IMG/VR virus record: IMGVR_UViG_3300045005_000251
Coordinates: 1 to 30,374 of that record
From: a virus
Strand: one strand, 5' to 3'
Length of the DNA stretch: 30,374 nucleotides
In this document: positions 14,870 through 21,829 of the stretch, piece by piece
Numbering within the stretch: the first letter of the stretch is position 1
Layout of the letters: every line of letters begins with the position of its first letter
The notes under the pieces: generated by a model
Told to the model about the DNA's origin: nothing
What the model saw: the letters and a program-made list of their open reading frames with translations, nothing else
Database searches by the model: none
Translations under genes and position numbers: made by a program

Positions 14870-15373
14870 TCAGGGCGGCACTGCTTTTCCGTGAGCGTCA
14901 CACCTCGGTGGCCTTCGCTTGTTGAGCAGGGAACCCCGATTTTTCCAGGTCGGGGCGAGATAGGCGACAAGGTCGATCTCCGCGCAACGATCGCACCAGG
15001 GCCGTCGCGTCGCCCAGCCGATAAAGAGCTCTTGCGGGTTCACTTGCTGGGCTTGACACCAGATATGCAGCGACTGGCTTCCTGAGTGATGGCCGGTCCC
15101 GCCGTCCCAAAACCCGTGGAGATCGGCGATTAGGTCTCCGATCCGCGTGCAGAAGCGCGGAGAATTGCCGGTGTTCCCGCCGAAGTATAGCGGCTGGCAG
15201 GCTGAGCTCGGTGCGCCCTTCCACTTCCGGCGCGAGACCAGATAAACACCGCCTGACTTCGGGGGCCATGGCTGGTCGGCGCTCAGGCATCCGGCGAGTA
15301 GGTCTCCAATGCGAAATGGACCGACCCACGAGAACGCCGGAGTTGCCACGCGGCCAGCATATGGCGCCCGCAC
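14870..15373 (-). CDS. GIY-YIG-like protein, antisense cargo gene
   Basis: The frame runs from GTG 15373 on the minus strand, 167 aa. It shows the order of a GIY-YIG nuclease: GVYLV (42-46, the GIY triplet) and PLYFGGNT (61-68, the YIG triplet as YFG). These are followed by Arg77 in TRIGDL, a Glu in AEIDLVAYL (E132), and Asn151 in LLNKRRPP. Several Trp and Cys residues (WCDRC, 126-130) may add a metal site. The gene is antisense to the late operon, squeezed between a neck gene and the next tail gene with only about 30 bases on each side. This suggests a mobile or moron gene. Whether it cuts DNA at a homing site or acts against competing phages is unknown. Confidence 0.7.
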   Translation of the reverse strand: MRAPYAGRVATPAFSWVGPFRIGDLLAGCLSADQPWPPKSGGVYLVSRRKWKGAPSSACQPLYFGGNTGNSPRFCTRIGDLIADLHGFWDGGTGHHSGSQSLHIWCQAQQVNPQELFIGWATRRPWCDRCAEIDLVAYLAPTWKNRGSLLNKRRPPRCDAHGKAVPP

Positions 15374-15407
15374 GCGCGGCGTGAAGCCGCACCCCTAGGG
15401 ATTCGCT

Positions 15408-16157
15408 TTGCCATCGAACGCCCACTCCGTCGGCACGCTCTCGCTCCCGCTGCCCGCAGGCGCGGCGAACGAGCCGCTGCGCGATCCGCTGCTCGACGGG
15501 CTGCTCGACTATCTCGCGCTCTGGCTCAACAAGGATCTCAACGGCAAGCTCGGCACCATGGCGGGGTCGCCGGCGGAGGCGGTGCCCGCGGGGCGGCGCT
15601 ATCCGTACAACCCCGAGCGCACGTTCGTCCGCAACCCGATCCCGGCGCTGTACCTCTGGCGCGATGAGGGTCCCGACGGCGCGCGGCACGACGAGACGTT
15701 CACGATCCTGCGGCCGCGACGGATCTCGATCCTCCACGGCCTGTTCATCTTCTCGCAGCAGGTCGTGCCGACGGGCGCGGAGCTCCTCGCCGGCCTGCGC
15801 AACGCCGTCGACGAGATATTTCGCGCCGCCTACGAGTTCGGCTACCGCATCGACTACGGCTACAACGGCGACCCGCTGGGCACGCCGATCCGGAAATCGC
15901 TGAAGTTCGACGGCTGGCACTACTCGGGCTGCGAAGGCGGCATCCTCTGGAAGCTCCCCGGCGAGGCGGCAGCCACCGCGGCGAGTCCCGGCGCGCAGGG
16001 CGACGGCGCAGTCCAGCGCGGATTTCCGTCCGTGCGCTCGCACTGGGAGGTCCACGAGATGCCGAGCACACGAGCTCCCGACGCGGCACTCGGCGATCGC
16101 CACCTCACCGTCGACGGCGAGGGCATCGAGGTGTTTCAGCGACTGATCCATCCGTAA
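15408..16157 (+). CDS. Putative tail terminator/completion protein, TTG start
   Basis: The start is taken at TTG 15408, since an in-frame TAG lies at 15396-15398 and an AGGGA lies just upstream. This gives 249 aa. The sequence has RRYPYNPERTFVRNPIPALYLW, an aromatic segment ILHGLFIFSQQVVPTGAELLAGL, then YEFGYRIDYGYNGDP, and ends FQRLIHP. It follows the neck block and precedes the DUF2635-like and sheath genes, the slot of tail terminator/joining proteins in Mu-like phages (gp37/gpK region). The weak TTG start may be a scar of the antisense gene insertion just upstream. The family is unassigned. Confidence 0.65.
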   Translation: MPSNAHSVGTLSLPLPAGAANEPLRDPLLDGLLDYLALWLNKDLNGKLGTMAGSPAEAVPAGRRYPYNPERTFVRNPIPALYLWRDEGPDGARHDETFTILRPRRISILHGLFIFSQQVVPTGAELLAGLRNAVDEIFRAAYEFGYRIDYGYNGDPLGTPIRKSLKFDGWHYSGCEGGILWKLPGEAAATAASPGAQGDGAVQRGFPSVRSHWEVHEMPSTRAPDAALGDRHLTVDGEGIEVFQRLIHP

Positions 16158-16169
16158 CGAGGACATCGA

Positions 16170-16586
16170 ATGCACCTCTGGCACCACGTCAAAGGCGTTC
16201 CGGGCCGGCTCGTCGGCCATCCCGAGCAGGGGGCCGAACGCCGATTCATCGGCAAGCAGAAGAAGGATCCCGCGACGTGCGCAAAGCTACGCGCGGAGGG
16301 CGCCGACTTCGCCGACATTTTCGACGATGTCGAGGAGCTGGTGAAGGCCGAGGGCCACGAGCGCGTGCGGCTCGACCGCGCGATCGCCCGCGGCGACCTC
16401 GTCCGGCTCGCCAAGCCAGTGACCGCCCACTCGCACGCCGCTGCCATGGCGAAGCTCGAGGCGAAGCCCGCCAAGCAGTCGAAGGCCACGGCGCCCGCCG
16501 GCGACGCCAAGTCCGACCAGCCGGCCGCACCGGCCGCCGCCGACGTCCAACCGGCCACGAGCGCCACCGCGCGCAAGGGGAGCTGA
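16170..16586 (+). CDS. DUF2635-like protein preceding the tail sheath
   Basis: ACGAGGA precedes ATG 16170. The 138-aa product starts MHLWHHVKGVPGRLVGHP and has RRFIGKQKKDP and a late motif RLDRAIARGDLVRLAKP (about residues 67-83). The latter resembles the R-x3-x-G-D-V ending of DUF2635 (Mu gp38-type), which precedes the sheath in Mu-like phages. The last 55 residues are an Ala/Lys/Pro-rich disordered tail, longer than in the usual family. A role in tail assembly is inferred mainly from position. Confidence 0.6.
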   Translation: MHLWHHVKGVPGRLVGHPEQGAERRFIGKQKKDPATCAKLRAEGADFADIFDDVEELVKAEGHERVRLDRAIARGDLVRLAKPVTAHSHAAAMAKLEAKPAKQSKATAPAGDAKSDQPAAPAAADVQPATSATARKGS

Positions 16587-16589
16587 TCC

Positions 16590-18140
16590 ATGCCGACCGG
16601 CGTCGACCCCTTCGACCCTCGACCTGCCAACCGCCGCGAGTACAAACCCGGCGCGGGCGGCGCGCTCGGCGCATCCTCGCCGCTGCCGTACCTCATCCTG
16701 GCCAACCGAACCTCGTCCGGTAGCGAGACCGTCGATCAGATCAGCGACACGCCCCTCGGCGACGAGGCCGACGCGATCGCTCGCCTCGGCGCCAAGTCCG
16801 AGGCGTATTCGATCTACCGCAGGCTTCGCGCCATCGAGCAGGACGGCCTGATCTACGTTGGCCCGGTCACCGAGAGCGGCGGCGGTGCCGCGACCTTCGA
16901 CCTGACCATCACCGGCGCGAGCAACGCGCAGGGCACCTGGATGGTGACGGTGAACGGCGGAGACGTGCCCGTGAGCGTCGACAACGGCACGAGCGCCAAC
17001 GCGACCGCCACCGCCGTTGCGAACGCCATCGCCGGCGCCGACCAAGGCCGCCTGCAGGTGACTGCCGCGGCCATCATGAACGCCGTGACGTTCACGGCGG
17101 CCCAGAGGGGACCGCGCGGCGACCAGACTCTCGGCGACAGCGCGACGCGCGGCATCCGCTTCCGCTGGGTCGGCCCGCCCACGCAGACGCAGACCTTCGG
17201 CAAGGGCGCGCTGACGGCCGGGGCCACCGAGGACGACATGACCGCGGTGATCGGCCAGCTCGAGGCCGCGCTGAAGAAGGGCCACGGCTACTACATCGTG
17301 ACCGGCAAGACGGCTACCGGCGCGCCGTCGACCACCGACAACGGCCTCGGCGAGCTGGAGGCCGAGATCAAGCGCCTCCGCAGCCCCAGCATCGGCCTCG
17401 ACTGCTTGCTCATCTACGCGACCGTCGGCACCAACGCGCAGTCGGTCACCGTGGCCACCGCCTCGGCCATGAACGACTGGTGCACGCACGCGCCGCAGTC
17501 CAAGAACAACGACTGGACCACGGCCATGCTCGCCGGCCACGTCGCGGCGAAAGTGCGCGTGGCGCAGGTGGCGTACCCGGCGGCCAACATCAACGGCATC
17601 GCGCTCGACTGCCCCAAGCCGTTCGTCAACGCCGACAACCCCGGCTCGAGCGACGAGATCACGGCGCTCAACAACGGCGTCAGCATCATCGGCTTCCTGG
17701 ACGGCGCGATGCGCCTCGAGCGGCTCATCACCAGCCGCAGCCTCAACGAGCAGGGCGCGACCGACTACCGGACGCGCGAAGGCCACATCCCACGCTGCCT
17801 GCACTTCGGCTGGCAGCAGTTCTTCTCGATGCTGCGCGAGGACGAGCAGCCCAACGCCGACGCCGATCCGCCGGACGGCGGCGTGCCGCCTGCGCTGACC
17901 ACCACCCCGTCGCTGATCCGCTCTGTGCACAACCGCTTCCTCGACGAGATGTGCGGCGACCGCCCGTTCGGAAAGTACCCCGGACCCATCTTCAAGCCGA
18001 GCGCGCGCCAGACGATGAAGGACAACTTCGTGTGCGTCTACGACGGCGGCGGTAGCTTCACCATCACCGTCGACTGGCGCGTCATCGAGCATAAGATCAA
18101 GACCGCCACGACCATCGAGCAGGTCGGGGCGGGGTATTGA
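16590..18140 (+). CDS. Contractile tail sheath protein
   Basis: The 516-aa product fits a Mu gpL-type sheath. It carries an N-terminal FDPRPANRREYKPGAGG that would bind the tube or neighbour subunits, a domain with beta-rich and Gly/Ala-rich stretches (residues about 85-210), and a core domain with GHGYYIVTG, then LIYATVGTNAQSVTVATA. The C-terminal domain ends with SARQTMKDNFVCVYDGGGSF and FTITVDWRVIEHKIKTATTIEQ, typical of the interlocking sheath arm. The sheath then tube order, here separated by two cargo genes, is that of Mu-like myoviruses. It fixes the tail type as contractile. Confidence 0.9.
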   Translation: MPTGVDPFDPRPANRREYKPGAGGALGASSPLPYLILANRTSSGSETVDQISDTPLGDEADAIARLGAKSEAYSIYRRLRAIEQDGLIYVGPVTESGGGAATFDLTITGASNAQGTWMVTVNGGDVPVSVDNGTSANATATAVANAIAGADQGRLQVTAAAIMNAVTFTAAQRGPRGDQTLGDSATRGIRFRWVGPPTQTQTFGKGALTAGATEDDMTAVIGQLEAALKKGHGYYIVTGKTATGAPSTTDNGLGELEAEIKRLRSPSIGLDCLLIYATVGTNAQSVTVATASAMNDWCTHAPQSKNNDWTTAMLAGHVAAKVRVAQVAYPAANINGIALDCPKPFVNADNPGSSDEITALNNGVSIIGFLDGAMRLERLITSRSLNEQGATDYRTREGHIPRCLHFGWQQFFSMLREDEQPNADADPPDGGVPPALTTTPSLIRSVHNRFLDEMCGDRPFGKYPGPIFKPSARQTMKDNFVCVYDGGGSFTITVDWRVIEHKIKTATTIEQVGAGY

Positions 18141-18177
18141 CGTTGCGGTGGTCGTTTGGCTCGGGTAGCCATTCGGC

Positions 18178-18522
18178 ATGCTCACGCCGATGCCGGCCGA
18201 GGTTCGAAGCTGGGTCGACTCCGCCAAGTGGACCTTCGCGAAGACCTACGCCGCGACCTGGCCGCACGAGTACATCGTGCGCAACGACGAGAACGCCGAG
18301 ATGATCCTCGCGCTCGCGCGGCACATCTTCGATCACGGCACGCCCGGGCGGTTCTACTCGCAGGTGCGGCCGTACCACCATGAGGACGGCAAGGCGTACT
18401 GGTCGATGGACGACACGCCGGAGGACACCACGTTGATCAACCGCTGCGACGAGTCGGGCACCTACGAGGCGCGGCTCGCGGCGGGCACGCTTCCCTCGCA
18501 AACGCGGCCTGGCTCGCGATAG
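18178..18522 (+). CDS. Small conserved hypothetical (WTFAKT family), cargo gene
   Basis: The 114-aa product starts at ATG 18178 (or 18190). Its core reads RSWVDSAKWTFAKTYAATWPHEYIV, then FYSQVRPYHHEDGKAYWSMDD, and TTLINRCDESGTYEARLAAGTLP. I recognise this as a widespread bacterial hypothetical family in which W-T-F-A-K-T, H-E-Y, Y-W-[ST]-M and I-N-R are conserved. Its function is unknown. It sits between sheath and tube, where no such gene is expected, ten bases before a PD-(D/E)XK nuclease gene. The pair is thus likely to be co-transferred cargo and perhaps cooperates. Confidence 0.85.
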   Translation: MLTPMPAEVRSWVDSAKWTFAKTYAATWPHEYIVRNDENAEMILALARHIFDHGTPGRFYSQVRPYHHEDGKAYWSMDDTPEDTTLINRCDESGTYEARLAAGTLPSQTRPGSR

Positions 18523-18531
18523 GATCCGGCG

Positions 18532-19554
18532 ATGTCGGACACGCTCCTCGCCCACCTCGCGATCTCGCTCGTTGAGCAGAAAGAGAACCTGGCGACGGAA
18601 GCGGTTGCCTTCATCCTCAACCGCTCATCTGACGCTCGTGGAGCTCTGCACGGGCAGCTCACTCATTTGCTGGGTGAGACGAGGCCGTTCGCGAGGGTAG
18701 CCACGCAGACCGTACTGGGTGATGAAAGTCGGCCCGACGTCGCCCTGCTCGACGAGGACGGCCGGACGACAGGGTTCGTTGAGGCGAAGTTCTGGGCCGG
18801 CCTCACCGATGCGCAGCCCGTCGGCTATGTCACGCGTTTGGCAGCCGACGGCGGCGGCGTTCTCATCGTTCTCGCACCTGAACGTCGCCTACCGCTACTG
18901 CGTGTAGAAATTGGCGAGCGCTTGCGCCATGCGAGTCTACTCACCTCCGATGGCCCCCACACGATGACGGCCGGAAGTGTACGTGTTGGCTTGTTATCGT
19001 GGACAAGGCTACTCGCTGCGCTGCGGCATGCGGCCGCCAACGATCGTGCGGTGCTCTCGGACGTAGAGCAGCTCGCTGGGCTGGTTGCTCGCTTCGAGAC
19101 GGACGGCTTCGTCCCACTCACGCGAGCAGACCTCGACGATCTCGACGTTCCACGCCGAACCGTCGCACTCGCGAACCTCGGCAACGAGATCGTGGACAAT
19201 GCCGATGTTGAGGGCCTCCTCAGCGTGAAGGGCTTCAAACAAACACACTTCATGTACGGAACCGGCAGGTACTTCAGCATTCGATCGCTGGAATGCTGGC
19301 TGGGCCTCGACAACGAGGTCTGGGCGCTCCGAGGTCGCTCACCCTTGTGGATCTGTTTCAGGGGCGCGAGTGCAGACAAGGTTCGAAAACCGCTGCGGAG
19401 CTGGTTCACCACGGAACCGCCTCGTGCCTACGATTTCAAGGAAACTGTCTACGTCCCGGTGCTCATCGCCGTCGGAGCGGAAAAGGATCGCGTCGTGGGC
19501 GACGCGCTGCGGCAGGTTCGTGAGCTGCACGCTGCTTTGGCCGCAACAGCGTAG
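18532..19554 (+). CDS. PD-(D/E)XK nuclease-like protein, cargo gene
   Basis: AGGATCC precedes ATG 18532. The 340-aa product has a restriction-nuclease core at residues about 60-120: PD at 68-69 in ESRPDVALLDEDG, E84-A-K86 in GFVEAKFWAG, and a Q95-x3-Y99 pair (QPVGY), the layout of QxxxY-type PD-(D/E)XK nucleases. The following strand is GGGVLIVLAPERRL. Residues 200-340 form a second domain with FMYGTGRYFSIRSLECW and no recognised family. Stand-alone nucleases with a separate C-terminal sensor-like domain are frequent in phage defence loci. In this context it could be an anti-phage, superinfection or host-DNA-degradation gene. The base composition looks less GC-biased than the flanking phage genes. 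Confidence 0.85.
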   Translation: MSDTLLAHLAISLVEQKENLATEAVAFILNRSSDARGALHGQLTHLLGETRPFARVATQTVLGDESRPDVALLDEDGRTTGFVEAKFWAGLTDAQPVGYVTRLAADGGGVLIVLAPERRLPLLRVEIGERLRHASLLTSDGPHTMTAGSVRVGLLSWTRLLAALRHAAANDRAVLSDVEQLAGLVARFETDGFVPLTRADLDDLDVPRRTVALANLGNEIVDNADVEGLLSVKGFKQTHFMYGTGRYFSIRSLECWLGLDNEVWALRGRSPLWICFRGASADKVRKPLRSWFTTEPPRAYDFKETVYVPVLIAVGAEKDRVVGDALRQVRELHAALAATA

Positions 19555-19590
19555 GTCCGGCCCCCCGCGCCCCGAGGCCGCCTAGCAGCG

Positions 19591-19614
19591 ACGCAACCGC
19601 TGCAGCGTTGGCGT
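19591..19614. promoter_or_regulatory. Imperfect 24-bp inverted repeat before the tail tube gene
   Basis: An imperfect palindrome sits between the nuclease stop and the tube gene, centred on a perfect CGCTGCAGCG (19598-19607) with ACGC and GCGT outer arms. Two base pairs per half site mismatch. It could be a regulator binding site or part of a weak terminator after the cargo genes. No T-tract follows. Confidence 0.35.
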
Positions 19615-19647
19615 GCATCAGCGCCCGCGCATTGAAACGGAGCCACC

Positions 19648-20037
19648 ATGGCCAGGTACAACAACGTCGCCTTCGTCGTCGGCGGCAAGGTTCAGTATCA
19701 GAACTCGCAGTGGGAAGGCGGCCAGCCCGACACCGCCCAGGACGTGCCGACCATCGTCGGCGGGCACCAGGGCGTCGCGCTCGGGCCGCCGCAGACCAAG
19801 TTCACGCTGACGAACATGGTCGCGACCACGGGCAGCGAGTTCGACTGGGCGTCCGCCAAGCGTACGGCGACGCCGATCAATTTCACCGCCCTCGTCATGG
19901 GCACCAACCTCAAGCTCGACGGCAAGTTCATCGTGCGCGACATCGAGTGGTCGAGCTCGGCCGGCGCGCCCATCGCCGAGAAGATCATGCTGTCGAGCGT
20001 CCAGCAGCCAGGGCAAGAAGCGCCCTGGTTCAAATGA
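19648..20037 (+). CDS. Tail tube protein
   Basis: ACGGAG lies just upstream of ATG 19648. The 129-aa product reads as a Mu gpM-type tube subunit: NNVAFVVGGKVQYQNSQWEGG at the N-terminus, a beta-rich body (KFTLTNMVATTGSEFDWASAK, then PINFTALVMGTNLKLDGKFIV), and a short acidic/aromatic end. Small, beta-rich tube proteins of this length follow the sheath in contractile tails. Two cargo genes separate it from the sheath here. Confidence 0.85.
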   Translation: MARYNNVAFVVGGKVQYQNSQWEGGQPDTAQDVPTIVGGHQGVALGPPQTKFTLTNMVATTGSEFDWASAKRTATPINFTALVMGTNLKLDGKFIVRDIEWSSSAGAPIAEKIMLSSVQQPGQEAPWFK

Positions 20038-20060
20038 TGCGGCGCGGGTAACCTCGACGC

Positions 20061-20330
20061 ATGCAGGTCTTCCCGCTGTGGCACGCCTACGAGACTCGCG
20101 TCGGCGCCGGCGAAGACGAGATCGTCGTCGACCACGAGAAGCTCGTCGGGATCTACTCAACGCGCACCAACGCGGAGGAGGCCCAAGCGCGAACTGCGAA
20201 GCTGCCGGGCTTCCTCGACTACCCTGACGGCTTTGTAATTGACGAGTACAAGGTCGATGAGGACCACTGGCGAGAAGGCTTCGGCGACGCGAGCGTCACG
20301 GATCCCACCTCCGATCAGCCTCCCCGCTAG
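20061..20330 (+). CDS. Small conserved hypothetical (DUF7336-like), cargo gene
   Basis: The 89-aa product starts VFPLWHAYETRVGAGEDE, then LVGIYSTRTNAEEAQARTAK, and LPGFLDYPDGFVIDEYKVDEDHW. This is a widespread small bacterial protein family (W-H-x-Y at the start, G-I-Y-S, G-F-x-x-Y-P-x-G-F-x-I-x-x-Y near the end). Its biochemical role is unknown. It is placed between tube and chaperone genes and overlaps the likely start of the chaperone, suggesting insertion into the operon. Confidence 0.85.
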   Translation: MQVFPLWHAYETRVGAGEDEIVVDHEKLVGIYSTRTNAEEAQARTAKLPGFLDYPDGFVIDEYKVDEDHWREGFGDASVTDPTSDQPPR

Positions 20331-20880
20331 TCGCCTCTTTCGCCTGCTCCTGCGCTCGCCGCGCGCCTCGCTTCCGATCGCGATCCCCATCGCAGGCGCG
20401 CCTCGCGGAGCCTATCGCGCGCTCGCGCTGCATCCGGTCGACGAGGCCGAAGCCATCGAGCGACACACCGATATGCCCGATGTGTTGCGGCCCACGTTGA
20501 TCGCCGCCGAGCTGACGGCGCTCTCGCTGCACGACGGCGAGGCGCGCGTATTCGCTGACGGAGCGGAGATCCTGCGCCTGTTCACCGAGCGCGACGCGGT
20601 TGCGCTGATGCGCGCGACGCTCGAAGCGCTGGAGGTGATCTCACCGAGCTTTCGCCGGATCGACGAAGAAACGTGGGAGCGGCGGCTGGCGGAGGGCGCA
20701 AAGACCGGCGGCAACGCCGAGCAGGCGATCGCGCTGGCGCTGTGCATGGACGAGGGCGTCCGCACCGGCATTCCGCGACCGGAACGGTACTTCGGGCTGC
20801 CAGCGGGGCAGCTCACCGACGGCCAGCGGCTCGTGTTTCGCGCCGCGCGCCGCGCCGTTTTCGTAGAGGAGCAGGGATGA
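20257..20880 (+). CDS. Tail assembly chaperone candidate
   Basis: The protein (about 207 aa from ATG 20257) follows the tube gene and precedes the tape measure, the slot of tail assembly chaperones in Mu-like phages. Its start is unclear. The conserved-looking part begins near ISLPASRLFRLLLR (about 20310), but the nearest start codons are ATG 20257, which would overlap the small gene by about 74 bases, TTG 20239, and ATG 20473. The body is helical: EAEAIERHTDMPDVLRP, LIAAELTALSLHDGEARVF, then LMRATLEALEVI. Its stop overlaps the next start (ATGA) with GAGGAG upstream, so no programmed frameshift is needed, unlike many tail chaperone pairs. Confidence 0.6.
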   Translation: MRTTGEKASATRASRIPPPISLPASRLFRLLLRSPRASLPIAIPIAGAPRGAYRALALHPVDEAEAIERHTDMPDVLRPTLIAAELTALSLHDGEARVFADGAEILRLFTERDAVALMRATLEALEVISPSFRRIDEETWERRLAEGAKTGGNAEQAIALALCMDEGVRTGIPRPERYFGLPAGQLTDGQRLVFRAARRAVFVEEQG

Positions 20881-21542
20881 CCGAAGCGAAGAGCAAGCTG
20901 GTCGACTGGCAGGAGAAGCGCAACGCCGCGCGCTGGCACAAGGACATCGACATCTCTGGCGCGGGCTTTCGCAACCACGACGGCTCGCCCGTGGCGAAAC
21001 TGAGGTTCTGGACCAACACCAAGGCGGACGAGAACGACGCCCTCCTCTGCGCCTACCGCGACGCGGAGGCTGCCGCGCGCAAGTACACCGAGACGGCCGT
21101 CGCCGAAGCTCGGCGCGACCCTGACTTCATCGACGACATGAAGACGGTGCACGCGCTGTGGCGGGCGTGCCGCAACCCGGACAACGACCTGCCTGCGTTC
21201 CCCACGCCCGAGTGGATGCAGGCCAGCTTCAACGGCCACCAGATCGGCTACCTGCTCAACCTCTACAACGCCTGCAAGTTCGAGGAAGCGGGCCTCACGC
21301 CCAGCTACGATCGGGAGCGCGTCGATGCGTACCGCGACGGCGTCATCGCCGCCTGGGGAAGCGAGCTGCCGGAGCGGTCTCTCGCGCCGCTCCCGCGCGA
21401 GCACCTGACGACGTTGTGCCTCATGGCGATGCGCCACTGGCACGACGAGCGCGAGGCGCTGATCGCGCGCGTCGCCGAGCTGGAGGACGAGCATGCGCGT
21501 GCGGGTGTCGAGCCAAGCGGAGCGGAAGGCGCAGCGGGCTGA
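20877..21542 (+). CDS. Second tail assembly protein, hypothetical
   Basis: ATG 20877 overlaps the preceding stop and has GAGGAG upstream. The 221-aa product begins EAKSKLVDWQEKRNAARWHK and has LRFWTNTKADENDALLCAYRDAE, then WMQASFNGHQIGYLLNLYNACK, and a Glu-rich coiled end (REALIARVAELEDEH). The length and place between the first chaperone and the gp10-like gene suggest a second chaperone-type protein. The family is not recognised, and the call is by position. Confidence 0.6.
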   Translation: MTEAKSKLVDWQEKRNAARWHKDIDISGAGFRNHDGSPVAKLRFWTNTKADENDALLCAYRDAEAAARKYTETAVAEARRDPDFIDDMKTVHALWRACRNPDNDLPAFPTPEWMQASFNGHQIGYLLNLYNACKFEEAGLTPSYDRERVDAYRDGVIAAWGSELPERSLAPLPREHLTTLCLMAMRHWHDEREALIARVAELEDEHARAGVEPSGAEGAAG

Positions 21543-21828
21543 GGACGCGTTCGCGTGCGTACCGGCCGCGCTCGAAGCCATCGCCGAATTTCACGCGGAG
21601 TACCTGCGCGACACCGACGACTACCAGGACCGCTCGGGCGATCTTCGCGAGCACACGGTCGGCCGCATCGTCGACGCCGGCGCCGATACGGCCACGGTCG
21701 AGCTCGTGATGGACATGCCCTACGCGAGCTACGTGCGGCGGCTCGGCTTGTCGAGTTTCTACGACGTCGTGAAGGACATGTCGGCGAACTGCAACCGCGC
21801 CATGGCCGGCATCGGCAAGCGGATCTGA
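21493..21828 (+). CDS. HK97 gp10-like tail completion/neck protein
   Basis: A strong GGAGG lies nine bases before ATG 21493, inside the end of the preceding gene (50-bp overlap). The 111-aa product reads ALEAIAEFHAEYLRDTDDYQDRSGDLREHT, then GADTATVELVMDMPYASYVRRLG. The R-S/T-G-x-L-R segment and Y-A-x-Y-V-x-x-x-G are hallmarks of HK97 gp10-type tail completion proteins. That this gene lies directly before the tape measure, not in the neck block, is somewhat unusual. Confidence 0.65.
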   Translation: MRVRVSSQAERKAQRAEDAFACVPAALEAIAEFHAEYLRDTDDYQDRSGDLREHTVGRIVDAGADTATVELVMDMPYASYVRRLGLSSFYDVVKDMSANCNRAMAGIGKRI

Positions 21829-21829
21829 A

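Noticed and set aside
16287-18227. 646-codon minus-strand frame opposite the sheath gene
   Set aside because: It is a Val/Arg/Gly-rich shadow. The plus-strand sheath protein is a recognised family with expected neighbours.
20850-20880. Programmed frameshift between the two tail assembly genes
   Set aside because: No XXXYYYZ slippery heptamer is visible, and the second gene has its own ribosome binding site and overlapping ATG.
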